A stretch of DNA of 64,000 nucleotides from Aliihoeflea sp052435735. GTDB taxonomy: Bacteria; Pseudomonadota; Alphaproteobacteria; Rhizobiales; Rhizobiaceae. The DNA lies in the NCBI GenBank assembly GCA_052435735.1, contig JBQVNB010000003.1:124001-188000 (forward strand). Direction: 5' to 3'. Shown here piece by piece: positions 46,413-55,247 of the stretch. Every line of letters begins with the position of its first letter. Positions within the stretch are counted from its first letter, which is position 1. The notes beneath the pieces are model-generated. The model was given only the letters and a program-made list of their open reading frames with translations. It was not told the origin of the DNA and did no database searches. The translations under genes were made by a program, and so were the position numbers.

Positions 46413-47665
46413 CGGGCCGCCACGAGTAATTCCGTATCCGTCCTGCCGTGCACGTTCGCATGGCGGACGGTCAGTTGGCCTGCCGCGTAGTAGATCAGGA
46501 ACGAGCCGATCGTATAGGGATAGAGAATGTCGACCTCGACGAACGAGCGGATGAGAAGCAGTAACGCAAGCCCGAACAGGACGTAGGCTGCCTGATCGCT
46601 GGCGCGTGACAGAAGGCGCCCCAGATGGGCGAAGAGCACGCCGCCTATGAGGACGCAGATCAGTGCGAAGCCGACCGCGCCGAGTTCCACCAGGGCCTCG
46701 ATATAGGTGTTGTGGAAGTGGAAGCCGGTCCGGGTTGCGATGTAGAATTCGGCCCATAGCCGTTCGGCCTCGGCAAAGCCCTGTACCCAGTAGCCCTGGT
46801 AGCCGACCCCCAAAACCGGCGCCTGCGCGATGGAGGCGAGACCTTCCGACCACAGATAGGTACGTCCCGTCAGCGTCGCATCCTTGCCGAAGATTGCCAG
46901 CACCGCATCGAGCGCGCCGGCATTGAGGGCGACGACGATACCCCCGGTGGCGACAATCGCCAGGGCGATGAAGAGCACCTTGCGTGCTGCAGGCGAGAAC
47001 AGAAGCACCGCGCGCATGCCCGCCATCGCGGCGAGGGTCAGCACGATGCCGATGAGCGATGTCGCCGATTGCGAGGCGACGAGCGCATAGGCCGAGACGC
47101 CGCCAATTGCCGTCGCGACGAGCCGGGTGACGACGGCCGCGTCGAGCAGGAACACCGCCACGAAGGCGAAATAGACGCCGAGCGATGCGTAGAAACCGAG
47201 CTGGTTCTTCGAGGAGAAGGCGCCGACGAAACTGTAGGTGCCGTCGAGCGGATCGAAATGATAGCCGCCGAAGGCAAAGGAATAGGCAAGCACCAGCGCC
47301 GCACCGGCAAGGATGCCGAAGCTCAGCGTCCGCGCCCCGATGACACGCGCCGCGATCAGCGCGCAGACGATGTGCGTGGCGTATTGCACGCTCGCCCGCG
47401 CGCTCGTGCCGGGTGCCAGCGACCAGAAGGTGGACAGGCAGGCGAGCACGCCGAACGCCAGTATCCAGTGATAGCGCGCATAGTTGCCGAGCACCCGGCG
47501 ATAGTCGATGAGGACGAGCGGCAGCCACAATGCGTAATAGGCTAGGACGGCAGCCGGGCCGAAGCGCGTCGAGTAGGCGAAGACGAACACCGACAGCGAA
47601 ACTGCCACGACGCCATAGGCGAAATTGCGCTCCGGCGAGACGAAGGATGCCTTGGCGACCCGCAT
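46409..47665 (-). CDS. exoQ: Exopolysaccharide polymerase ExoQ-like (Wzy/O-antigen ligase family)
   Basis: A 418-residue inner-membrane protein with about 10-12 helices. The Wzy_C signature is present: GRTYLWSEGLASI, PVLGVGYQGYW, then HFHNTYIEALVELG. In S. meliloti ExoQ polymerises succinoglycan octasaccharides into the high-molecular-weight form. It is the third gene of the exoY-exoF-exoQ unit, five bases after exoF. Confidence 0.88.
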   Translation of the reverse strand: MRVAKASFVSPERNFAYGVVAVSLSVFVFAYSTRFGPAAVLAYYALWLPLVLIDYRRVLGNYARYHWILAFGVLACLSTFWSLAPGTSARASVQYATHIVCALIAARVIGARTLSFGILAGAALVLAYSFAFGGYHFDPLDGTYSFVGAFSSKNQLGFYASLGVYFAFVAVFLLDAAVVTRLVATAIGGVSAYALVASQSATSLIGIVLTLAAMAGMRAVLLFSPAARKVLFIALAIVATGGIVVALNAGALDAVLAIFGKDATLTGRTYLWSEGLASIAQAPVLGVGYQGYWVQGFAEAERLWAEFYIATRTGFHFHNTYIEALVELGAVGFALICVLIGGVLFAHLGRLLSRASDQAAYVLFGLALLLLIRSFVEVDILYPYTIGSFLIYYAAGQLTVRHANVHGRTDTELLVAAR

Positions 47666-47670
47666 CCGCC

Positions 47671-48927
47671 CTAGCTTGGCTGCTCGACTGCGGCAGCCGC
47701 GACCGGCTCGATCTTCACCTTGACCACGTCGCCCGGCAGGACCGGCGTGTGCTCCTGCGCGGGCATTTCCTCCGGCTCGCCGTCGATCTCGCGCACGATG
47801 ACGTAGCTGATCTCGGGCTCGGCGGCGCCGACCGCACCGGCGGCCTCGGGCGCGATCGACAGGGCTTCCTGCATCAGGCTGTTGCTGGTCAGGATTTTCA
47901 GATTGGCCGCCTCCAGATTGGCTTCGGCCTGCTGGAGTTCCTGCGCGACTTCCGCGTCGCGGTCATTGCGCAGCGCGTTGGCGTCCTGCGTCGCCTGCGC
48001 GATGTCCTGCTTGGCGCGCAGGGCGGCGGTTTCCATGTCGAGTACCCGGCCCTCGAGGTCGGCGACCGAACGGCCGATGGACAGCACGCGCTCGTTGACG
48101 ACGAGACCGCGGTCGGCCAGGTCGCCGATGCCCGCAAGCTGCTCGCGCGACAGTTCGATCTGCTCGTTCTGGCTGGTGATCTTCCGTTCGAGTGCGACGA
48201 TCTCGTTTTCGAGCAGTTCCTTGAGGTCGTCGATCGCGGCGAGCTGCCGCTCAAGCCGCTCGGCGCGGGCATCGCGGAAGGCGGTTTCGTCCTCGATCAG
48301 CTTCTGGCCCTGCTCGGTGCCGCTCAGTTCCTCGGGGAATTGAATCTCTGCGCTTCCTGTCGTCTCGGCTTCGAGACGTGCCTTTCGCGCGATAAGCCGC
48401 ATCCGGTCGGCGCTGAGCACGTCGACGTCGCCGCTGGCATTGATGAAATCGCGCTCGATCCGCTGTCCGGTCTCGGCCGAACGGCGCATGCCGCCCGCGA
48501 TGCTGACGGCTTTCAGCACGGTGAGGTTGGGATCGAACGGATAGCGGCCCGGCGTCGCCACGTCTCCCGCCAGGAAGAACGGCCGGTACTCGGCAAGCTC
48601 GACGGAAGCTTCCGGGCGATCCATGAGGCCGAGCTTCTGCTGCAGCGCGTCGCCGATCTCGGTCGCGACGTCCGCGGTCGTGCGCCCGTTCGCCTCGACT
48701 TCGCCGACGATCGGCACGGAAATGACGCCGGCGGGGCCGACGACATATTCCCCGCTGATCGACGACCAGTCGCGCACGGCACCTTCGGCCGTCTGCCATT
48801 CGACGATGCGGATGTTGAGCTTGTCCATCGTGCCGAGCGTGTAGCCTTCGGCGGTCGCGAACGTGACCGAACCGGAAAGGACGCAAAGCGCGCCGGCAAG
48901 GCCGCGGAATATCGAGGGGCGCATCAT
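47671..48927 (-). CDS. exoF: Polysaccharide export protein ExoF-like
   Basis: A 418-residue exported protein. The signal peptide covers about 25 residues (LAGALCVLSGSVTFATA). A polysaccharide export (Wza-type) domain follows (YTLGTMDKLNIRIVEW to about 170), then a long coiled coil (LEAETTGSAEIQFPEELS to about 350) and a C-terminal soluble-ligand-binding-like segment. ExoF is needed early and in export of succinoglycan. It starts two bases after the exoY stop (ATG 48927; 48924 possible). Confidence 0.88.
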   Translation of the reverse strand: MMRPSIFRGLAGALCVLSGSVTFATAEGYTLGTMDKLNIRIVEWQTAEGAVRDWSSISGEYVVGPAGVISVPIVGEVEANGRTTADVATEIGDALQQKLGLMDRPEASVELAEYRPFFLAGDVATPGRYPFDPNLTVLKAVSIAGGMRRSAETGQRIERDFINASGDVDVLSADRMRLIARKARLEAETTGSAEIQFPEELSGTEQGQKLIEDETAFRDARAERLERQLAAIDDLKELLENEIVALERKITSQNEQIELSREQLAGIGDLADRGLVVNERVLSIGRSVADLEGRVLDMETAALRAKQDIAQATQDANALRNDRDAEVAQELQQAEANLEAANLKILTSNSLMQEALSIAPEAAGAVGAAEPEISYVIVREIDGEPEEMPAQEHTPVLPGDVVKVKIEPVAAAAVEQPS

Positions 48928-48929
48928 GA

Positions 48930-49610
48930 TCAATAGCTTCCGCGCGCTGCCACCACGACGGGCACGGTCCTGAGGATGATCTTCATGTCGAAGACGATCG
49001 ACCAGTTTTCGACATAGTGCATGTCGTAGGCGACGCGCTGCGCATAGGACACGTCGTTGCGGCCGCTGATCTGCCACAGGCCGGTGAGACCGGGACGCGA
49101 CTTGAGATAGTAGCTCGCCGCCTTGCCGTAGAGCTCCAGCTCTTTCTTCACGACGGGGCGCGGGCCGACGATGCTCATGTCGCCGATGAGGATGTTGTAG
49201 ATTTGTGGCAGCTCGTCGAGGCTGAGCTTTCGCAGGACGGTTCCGACGCGCGTGACCCGCGGATCGTCCTTCAGCTTGCGGGTCGCCAGCCATTCGTCCC
49301 GCGCCTCGGGACAGCGAACGAAATGCGCTGCGAGGACTTCCTCGCCATTGGGGACCATCGTGCGAAATTTCAGGCAGTCGAAGACCCGTCCGTTTCGGCC
49401 GATTCGCCCATGGCGGTAGAACACGCTGCCGCCATCCGACAGTTTGACCAGCATGCCGAGCATGAGGAAGAGCGGACTGAACACGACAAGCGCGGCGAGC
49501 GCGCCGAAGACGTCGAAGACCCGCTTCCACGCGCCGCCGATGGCAGGCGGCTCGTCACTGCCAAGCCGCCGCTTGTCTTCCCTGTTGGCCGTGGATGAAG
49601 CGAGTTTCAT
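48930..49610 (-). CDS. exoY: Undecaprenyl-phosphate galactose phosphotransferase ExoY-like
   Basis: A 226-residue initiating glycosyl-1-phosphate transferase. One membrane helix (VFDVFGALAALVVFSPLFLMLGML) is followed by the catalytic domain with KFRTMVPNGEE, RKLSLDELPQIYNILIGDMSIVGPRPV and RPGLTGLWQISGR. It transfers the first sugar-phosphate to the lipid carrier. The start at 49610 follows GGAG; upstream in-frame sequence is not conserved-looking. It is divergent from exoX, whose product represses ExoY in S. meliloti. Confidence 0.93.
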   Translation of the reverse strand: MKLASSTANREDKRRLGSDEPPAIGGAWKRVFDVFGALAALVVFSPLFLMLGMLVKLSDGGSVFYRHGRIGRNGRVFDCLKFRTMVPNGEEVLAAHFVRCPEARDEWLATRKLKDDPRVTRVGTVLRKLSLDELPQIYNILIGDMSIVGPRPVVKKELELYGKAASYYLKSRPGLTGLWQISGRNDVSYAQRVAYDMHYVENWSIVFDMKIILRTVPVVVAARGSY

Positions 49611-49647
49611 AAGGATCTCCAAATGCACGAACATGCGAAAGCCTGTT

Positions 49648-49662
49648 TCGCATTGCACCATA
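49648..49662. repeat. exo intergenic motif, copy 1
   Basis: TCGCATTGCACCATA, 37 bases upstream of the exoY start. It shares the palindromic core GCANTGC with three other sites in the exo locus. Confidence 0.5.
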
Positions 49663-49925
49663 AACATGGGAGTGGAGATAAGCGCGTTGTGTGCCCACAA
49701 TCGGACGGCAGGCAAATATTGAATCATAATTTGTGACGTGAGGATATTGTAAGGCATTCAGGAAATAGAAATTCGCAACCGAAAATTGAAACCATCCGAC
49801 TGATATAAATCAGGCGCCTTACATCATAATCTATATATAGACTTGTACTTCTGGTTTTGCGGTCACCCGGCGAAAGCCGCAAATCAATACCGATATTGCG
49901 TTTGATGTCAGTGAGAAAATATCTA

Positions 49926-49940
49926 TCGCAATGCAGCATA
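49926..49940. repeat. exo intergenic motif, copy 2
   Basis: TCGCAATGCAGCATA, about 150 bases upstream of exoX; 12 of 15 bases match copy 3. Confidence 0.5.
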
Positions 49941-50092
49941 GGTCGGGCGCATCCGGCGCTTTTCATTGCATGGCCTCGACGAAGTGACTATAGACGATCA
50001 AGGCATGCGGGGGCGCGCAAGAGGCTTGGTGCCAAATCAGGCTAGGGGCCCTGCGCCGCGTTGCATGTCGGCTTGGCTTCTTGGGGTCGTCG

Positions 50093-50380
50093 ATGTCGTT
50101 CTCGTTGTTCCTGCGTGGATTCTTGGTAGCGATCGCAATTTTTGCGGTCGTTACGTATTTCCTGACGCAGTCCGTCTGGACGACGGTCATCAACACGATC
50201 ATCTGCGCGGCCTTGATCCAGATCGGCTATGTGATCGGCGTCCTTTGGATGGTCGGGCGCACGAAAGGCGCACCGGCCAATGACGCCCAGGATGAGCGGG
50301 CCGATTCGCCCGGCCTCGATCCCGCATCCTCCAAGAAGCCGGGGCGCATCGGCAGTGTCCCGGGCTCGCGGCACCCCTAA
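50093..50380 (+). CDS. exoX: Exopolysaccharide production repressor ExoX-like
   Basis: A 95-residue inner-membrane protein with two helices (LFLRGFLVAIAIFAVVTYFLT and VINTIICAALIQIGYVIGVLWM) and a polar tail. This matches ExoX/PsiA/SyrA-type small proteins. In S. meliloti ExoX lowers succinoglycan output through ExoY, and the ratio of the two sets production. Start at ATG 50093 follows GGGG at six bases. Position next to exoY and exoU supports the name. Confidence 0.85.
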   Translation: MSFSLFLRGFLVAIAIFAVVTYFLTQSVWTTVINTIICAALIQIGYVIGVLWMVGRTKGAPANDAQDERADSPGLDPASSKKPGRIGSVPGSRHP

Positions 50381-50470
50381 CGTTCGTCCTAGACGCCCGC
50401 GGACAGCACCGTCTCGCCACAGTTCTGATCGATGTCTCGCCCTCGAATGAAACGAGAGGTGAGCCACTCG

Positions 50471-51499
50471 ATGCCATCGCGCCCCAACGAGCCGATCGCT
50501 GCCGATGTCTGCGTCGTCATCGCTGCCATGAATGCGGCGGCCACGATCGGCCGCGCGGTTTCCTCCGCACTGAACGAGCCGCGGGTGAAGGAGATCGTGA
50601 TCGTCGATGACGGATCGCGTGATGACGCGACCGTTCGGGCGGCGCAGGCGGCCGATGATGGCACCGGTCGGGTCAGTGTCATTCGACTGGACGAAAATCG
50701 CGGGCCCGCTCACGCGCGCAACGTCGCGATCGCCCGTTCGAAGGCGCCTTTCCTTGCGATCCTCGATGCCGACGATTTTTTCATCGCGGGCCGCTTCGAC
50801 GACATGCTCGACGGAGAGGATTGGGATTTCGTCGCCGACAACATCGTTTTCGTCGATGAGCGCCAGGCGGGAAGCCTGCCCGAAATTCCCGCCTTCCAGG
50901 CCGAGCCGAGCTTCATCGGGCTCAAGGCGTTCGTCGACGGAAACATCTCCCGCAAGGGTGCCGAGCGGGGCGAGATCGGGTTTTTGAAACCGGTCATGCG
51001 TCGGTCCTTTCTCGACCGGCATGGCCTGCGCTACGATGAAAACCTGCGGCTGGGCGAGGATTTCGACCTCTATGCGCGCGCATTGGCGCTCGGCGCGCGT
51101 TACAAGGTGGTACGCCATTGCGGGTATGGTGCCGTCGTGCGCGCCGGGTCGCTCAGCGGTCGCCACCGGACACTGGATCTGAAGCATCTCTATGAGGCCG
51201 ATCGCGGCATCCTGGCCTCGATCCGCCTCGGCGCGGCCGACAAGCAGGCGTTGCGCCATCATGAGCGCCATATCCGCGGCCGCTATGAATTGCGCAACTT
51301 TTTGGATCGGAAGGGAGAGGCTGGTCCCTTGCGCGCCGGGCTGGAACTGCTCGCACGACCATCGGCCATTCCGGCGGTCGTCGGCGGCATCGCATCGGAC
51401 AAATGGCAGGCCGCGCGGAGCGGCGGAGCGATGCGGGCGCCGGCGCAGGTCGAGCAACCGCGTTTCCTGCTGCCGGCCCGCAAGGTCTCTCAGAAGTAG
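50471..51499 (+). CDS. exoU: Succinoglycan glycosyltransferase ExoU-like (GT2)
   Basis: A 342-residue family 2 glycosyltransferase. The GT-A nucleotide-binding part reads VCVVIAAMNAAATIGRAV and IVIVDDGSRDD; the metal motif is LDADDF. The later segment LRLGEDFDLYARAL holds the likely catalytic base. In S. meliloti ExoU adds the sixth sugar of the octasaccharide. ATG 50471 was chosen because GAGAGGTGAG lies seven bases before; the last ten bases overlap exoV tail-to-tail. It is a paralogue of the exoO product. Confidence 0.85.
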   Translation: MPSRPNEPIAADVCVVIAAMNAAATIGRAVSSALNEPRVKEIVIVDDGSRDDATVRAAQAADDGTGRVSVIRLDENRGPAHARNVAIARSKAPFLAILDADDFFIAGRFDDMLDGEDWDFVADNIVFVDERQAGSLPEIPAFQAEPSFIGLKAFVDGNISRKGAERGEIGFLKPVMRRSFLDRHGLRYDENLRLGEDFDLYARALALGARYKVVRHCGYGAVVRAGSLSGRHRTLDLKHLYEADRGILASIRLGAADKQALRHHERHIRGRYELRNFLDRKGEAGPLRAGLELLARPSAIPAVVGGIASDKWQAARSGGAMRAPAQVEQPRFLLPARKVSQK

Positions 51500-52425
51500 T
51501 CGCGACGGACCTCGTCGAGAACGGAACGGAGCCGGTCCTTGCGGGCCCGAAGGATAGCGCCGTCGCTCAGTTGCGGTTTGGCGCGGGCGGCGCGCCACAG
51601 CCCGAGCGCGGCCGGGCTCCCGAGCAGGTTTTTCGCTAGAGACCGCAGGCCCGCTGCCTGCGTTGTCTGCCGTTCTGCGAGCAGGAGATCGCCGCCGCCA
51701 ACTGGTGCGTCGTGCGCCAAGCTCGAATAGTCGACACCCCAGAAGCGCGCGCCCTTGGTTATCGCCTCTGCGCGGGAGGAGAGCGCGATCCGGCGCGGCG
51801 CATAGGTCAACTCGAGCGAGCGCGCCCAGTCGTTCCACTTGAAGCTGTTGATGCTTGCCGATGTCGACACGGCAACCCACGGCACCCGGAATGCGTCGGC
51901 GAGGATTGCTGCATGCATGGATTCGGCGATCACCAGATCGGCGCCGGCGATCTGTTTGATCACACGCTTCGCTTCTCCGCACGGGTCGACATAGCCAATT
52001 CCGGCAAGGTCGCAAAGTTGCGGCCACAGTCCGCCAATGGTCGATTCCCAATGCGGCACGAACACCGTGCCGCCACTCTTCTCGATCGACCGGAACTCCG
52101 GCATTTCGGTCACCATCACTGCCGGGTCGATGATCCCGAGCGACGGATCGTGGCCGAGCTTTTGCGCAGTCAGCGGCCCGCGTAGCGCGCGTATGTCCCA
52201 ATCGGGACCGGACATGTCCGGCATTTCGCCATAGCCGAAACCGCTGCCGATCACGAGCTTTCCTCCGGAGGGCGGCAGCAGCTTTGCGTTGAGCACCGTG
52301 CCGACTCCGACGAGGAGGACGTCGTCGGCGACGTCGCGAAAGCCCGGCAGCAGAAAATCCCAAAGCCACAGGTTCAAATCGTCGCCGAAATTGCCGTGCG
52401 CGGATTCCCAGTAGAAGGGGGTCAT
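51490..52425 (-). CDS. exoV: Polysaccharide pyruvyltransferase ExoV-like
   Basis: A 311-residue protein with the pyruvyltransferase features YWESAHGNFGDDLNLWLWDF at the start, VIGSGFGYGEMP, RGPLTAQKLG and AESMHAAILADAF. ExoV attaches the terminal pyruvate ketal to the side chain, which gives the polymer a negative charge and is required for export of succinoglycan. Start at 52425 overlaps the exoW stop (ATGA). Confidence 0.9.
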   Translation of the reverse strand: MTPFYWESAHGNFGDDLNLWLWDFLLPGFRDVADDVLLVGVGTVLNAKLLPPSGGKLVIGSGFGYGEMPDMSGPDWDIRALRGPLTAQKLGHDPSLGIIDPAVMVTEMPEFRSIEKSGGTVFVPHWESTIGGLWPQLCDLAGIGYVDPCGEAKRVIKQIAGADLVIAESMHAAILADAFRVPWVAVSTSASINSFKWNDWARSLELTYAPRRIALSSRAEAITKGARFWGVDYSSLAHDAPVGGGDLLLAERQTTQAAGLRSLAKNLLGSPAALGLWRAARAKPQLSDGAILRARKDRLRSVLDEVRRDYF

Positions 52426-53396
52426 CGCTGACCGGCCTTCGGCAGAAACTTGCCGGCGGCAAGTCGCATCGCGCTGGTCAGGATGCGCGGGTCGCGCCAG
52501 GCCCAGCCGGCGAGCTGGCGAAATTGCGGCGTCTTGCGCTCGCGAAGCAACCGCGCCTGTCCCCACAACGCCTGCTGCCGAGCGGTCTGCTTGTAGGACG
52601 CGATCGACGCGCGATCCTGCGCATCGTGCGAAAACCGCGTCTCGAGCCTATCGAGCGCGACCCAGGTGTTGAACTGCTGTCTGAGGAACAGTGGCGACGC
52701 GCTGTCGACGCCGTGAAAGATGTTGACGCCTTCGCCGCGCGTCGCACCGATGGCGTCGGACAGGATAGTGCGTCGGGCGGTGCGCACGCATTCGTAGAAG
52801 AAGAGCACGTCCTCGGCTGCCAGCCGCAGGGCGGCCTCGAAGCGCGTGGAACGGAAAAGCGGCGCGCCGATCACCATCGCAGACAGGTGCATGAAGCTCC
52901 AGTTGCGCAGCATCACGCTGGCGATGTCGGGAATTTCCACGACAGGCGGGTCGTCGCTGAGGCGGGTGATTTCCGTCACGTCCGCAAGCGCGGAGACGCC
53001 GAAATGGTAGTGAAAGGCCTCGCCGCCGCAGATCGACGCGAAGTAACAGTCCGCCTCAAAACGTGACAGGTTTTCGACGGCGATCTTGAGATGATCGGGG
53101 GTCCACGCGTCGTCGGAATCGAGAAACGCGACATAATCGCTGTCGGCCGGAACGGCGTCGAGGCCCGCATTTCGTGCCGCGCCCGGGCCGGCATTCTTCT
53201 GGGTCACGACGCGGATGCGCCGGCGTTCCTCGGCACTTAGTCCGGCGAGTTCGGGCTCGAGCGGAGAAGGCGATTCGTCATCGACGATGATGATGTCGAA
53301 ACATGTATGCGACTGCGCGAAAACCGTGGCCAGCGCCCGGCGCAGTATGCCCGCTTCGCGCTGGTAATAGGGAATGACCACGCTGCACTTCGTCAT
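52422..53396 (-). CDS. exoW: Succinoglycan glycosyltransferase ExoW-like (GT2)
   Basis: A 324-residue GT2 enzyme. The N-terminus SVVIPYYQREAGILRRALATV, then IIIVDDESPSP and the metal motif LDSDDAW, define the catalytic domain; LAAEDVLFFYE is the likely base region. ExoW adds the last glucose of the side chain in S. meliloti, just before pyruvylation by ExoV, matching the coupled exoW-exoV pair. Start MTKCSVVIPY at 53396 was chosen over the upstream ATG at 53432. Confidence 0.86.
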   Translation of the reverse strand: MTKCSVVIPYYQREAGILRRALATVFAQSHTCFDIIIVDDESPSPLEPELAGLSAEERRRIRVVTQKNAGPGAARNAGLDAVPADSDYVAFLDSDDAWTPDHLKIAVENLSRFEADCYFASICGGEAFHYHFGVSALADVTEITRLSDDPPVVEIPDIASVMLRNWSFMHLSAMVIGAPLFRSTRFEAALRLAAEDVLFFYECVRTARRTILSDAIGATRGEGVNIFHGVDSASPLFLRQQFNTWVALDRLETRFSHDAQDRASIASYKQTARQQALWGQARLLRERKTPQFRQLAGWAWRDPRILTSAMRLAAGKFLPKAGQR

Positions 53397-53518
53397 CTTT
53401 TCGTGCCTTTTCTGACGATGGAAGGTTCGCACGACGCGCGAATTTAGCCGCGTCTGGATGCCGATTTCACCGGACCTGCCTGACTGGTCCCACGACCAGT
53501 ACGAAAGAGAAATTGCCG

Positions 53519-55000
53519 ATGGCGCCAGTGATCTCGCTGCGAACGGTGACCAACAATGTCGGTTGGAGCATCCTCTCGAAGACCAGCACTTTCGGGCTGA
53601 AATTTGTCACGGTCCCGATCCTGGCCCGGCTCTTGAGCCCGGAGGAGTTTGGCATCGTTGCCGTCGCGCAGTTGGTCGTCCTGTTCCTGACCATGGTCGG
53701 CGGCGCCGGTCTGGCTGCCGCATTGGTGGTCGAGCGCACCCATGACGAAACGACGGTGCATTCGGTCTTCTGGACCAATTTCGCGATGGCGATTGCCATG
53801 GCGTTGGCGCTTTTCGTGTTCGCCGAACCGCTGGCGGCGATGATGGGCGCGCCGGGGGGCGGCGGTGTCGTCCAAATCATGGCGCTGATCATCCCGATCC
53901 TGCTTTGCGGCGACGTCGCCTATGCACTGCTCGCCCGTCGCATGGCCTTCGACAAGGATGCGTTCTGGAGCGTCCTGTCCGAATCTGCCGGGGCGCTGTG
54001 CGCCGTCGCGCTGGCGCTGGCGGGGTGGGGCATGTGGGCGCTGGTCGCTCAACTGTTCCTGTCGGCGATCCTGCGTCTCGGAGGTCTCTTCTACGCCACC
54101 GGCTACCGGCCGCGCCTCATCTTCTCGCTTGCCCGGGTTCGCGCCCTCTGGGGGTACAGTGCCGGCCTGATGGGGTCCGAAATCTTCAACCTCATCACGT
54201 TCCAGTCGCCGCTCGTGATCGTGTCGCGCTTTCTGGGCATCGCGGAAGCGGGGGCCTATTCGGCCGCAAACCGCTTTGCGAGCATTCCGAATCAGGTCGT
54301 CCTGGCAGCGCTGATGGGCGTGCTCTTCCCGACCTTCAGCCACATCGCCGACGACCGGGAACGGCGCACACGGGCGCTTTTCCTGTCGACGCAGGTCTGC
54401 AGCCTCGTCCTCGCGCCGATGATGTTCGGCATCTGGGCGATCGCGGAGCCGGGCATGTATGTGATCTTCGGCCAGCAATGGGCCTGGGCCTGGCCGGTGC
54501 TCGGCCTGCTGGCGCTGTCGAAAGGCATACTGGCGCCGTGCAGCACCTACATTCCCTATCTGAAGGGCGTCGGCAAAAGCCATGTGCTCTGGTGGGTCGC
54601 CGTCACCCGCGCCGTACTCGTCAGCGCGGCGGTGGCCTATGGTGCGATTTCGGGCGGGCTCGTCCATGCGATGATCTGGCTGTGCATCGCGAATGCCGCA
54701 ACGCTCGTATTCTATTGCTGGACCGTGTTCCGGACCGACGACGTTCCTTTCCTGCGCAATTTTCTCGTGACATGCCGGCCGATGGCAAGCGCCCTCGTGA
54801 TGGCCGTCGCTGTTCGGTTCCTCGTCGACCGATTGCGCGAATCGGATTTCGGACCCGTCGTCCAGATCGCGATCGGCGCCGGTGCCGGTGCTATGATCTA
54901 TGCGGGGCTCATTCTCCTGACGGAACGGGCACTGCTTCGCGATTTATTCGGCATGGTCGCGAAATTCCGCAATCGGGCGCAACCCGACCCGGCATCCTGA
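53519..55000 (+). CDS. exoT: Lipid-linked repeat-unit flippase/exporter ExoT-like (Wzx family)
   Basis: A 493-residue membrane protein with about 12-14 helices of the MATE/MVF-type polysaccharide transporter family. The N-terminal amphipathic part VTNNVGWSILSKTSTFGLKF and the segment ARLLSPEEFGIVAVAQLV are characteristic of Wzx proteins. ExoT is linked to transport of the repeat unit and low-molecular-weight succinoglycan. ATG 53519 was taken; TTG 53513 is possible. It is divergent from exoW with 122 bases between. Confidence 0.88.
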   Translation: MAPVISLRTVTNNVGWSILSKTSTFGLKFVTVPILARLLSPEEFGIVAVAQLVVLFLTMVGGAGLAAALVVERTHDETTVHSVFWTNFAMAIAMALALFVFAEPLAAMMGAPGGGGVVQIMALIIPILLCGDVAYALLARRMAFDKDAFWSVLSESAGALCAVALALAGWGMWALVAQLFLSAILRLGGLFYATGYRPRLIFSLARVRALWGYSAGLMGSEIFNLITFQSPLVIVSRFLGIAEAGAYSAANRFASIPNQVVLAALMGVLFPTFSHIADDRERRTRALFLSTQVCSLVLAPMMFGIWAIAEPGMYVIFGQQWAWAWPVLGLLALSKGILAPCSTYIPYLKGVGKSHVLWWVAVTRAVLVSAAVAYGAISGGLVHAMIWLCIANAATLVFYCWTVFRTDDVPFLRNFLVTCRPMASALVMAVAVRFLVDRLRESDFGPVVQIAIGAGAGAMIYAGLILLTERALLRDLFGMVAKFRNRAQPDPAS

Positions 55001-55020
55001 TTCACGTTACCGGACGCATG

Positions 55021-55035
55021 TCGCAGTGCAGCATG
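55021..55035. repeat. exo intergenic motif, copy 3
   Basis: TCGCAGTGCAGCATG, 20 bases past the exoT stop in the 247-base exoT-exoK gap. That gap has no supported gene and is where exoI and exoH lie in S. meliloti. Confidence 0.5.
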
Positions 55036-55166
55036 CAAATGCTGGATTCTCGCCGACAATGCGCGTGGCGGGCAGAGGGCGATACTAACGCGGCCTCACA
55101 ATTCGTTATCCCGGCCGGCGCTGCTTTTGGGCGTGCAGCCACATTCTCATCCGTTCGCGAAGCTAT

Positions 55167-55181
55167 TCGCATTGCAGCAAA
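55167..55181. repeat. exo intergenic motif, copy 4
   Basis: TCGCATTGCAGCAAA, 66 bases before the exoK start, well placed for control of the exoK-exoP operon. Confidence 0.5.
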
Positions 55182-55247
55182 CGCTTCATCGGGAGGTTTC
55201 CGCAGCGGCCCTTGGGAGGGGGCGGCGAACGAAGAGGTAAAGGACCC

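Larger units (their letters stand above)
49611..50092. other. Non-coding divergent regulatory region between exoY and exoX
   Basis: About 480 bases without a convincing gene. Bases 49720-49960 are markedly AT-rich against the GC-rich surroundings and include the 12-base palindrome TCTATATATAGA at 49830-49841. Two copies of a 15-base motif (TCGCANTGCASCATA) are at 49648 and 49926. The region very likely holds both promoters and regulator-binding sites. Confidence 0.6.

Noticed and set aside
50042..52462. 806-codon minus-strand frame spanning exoX, exoU and part of exoV
   Set aside because: It crosses three recognised genes in other frames and has no family motif.
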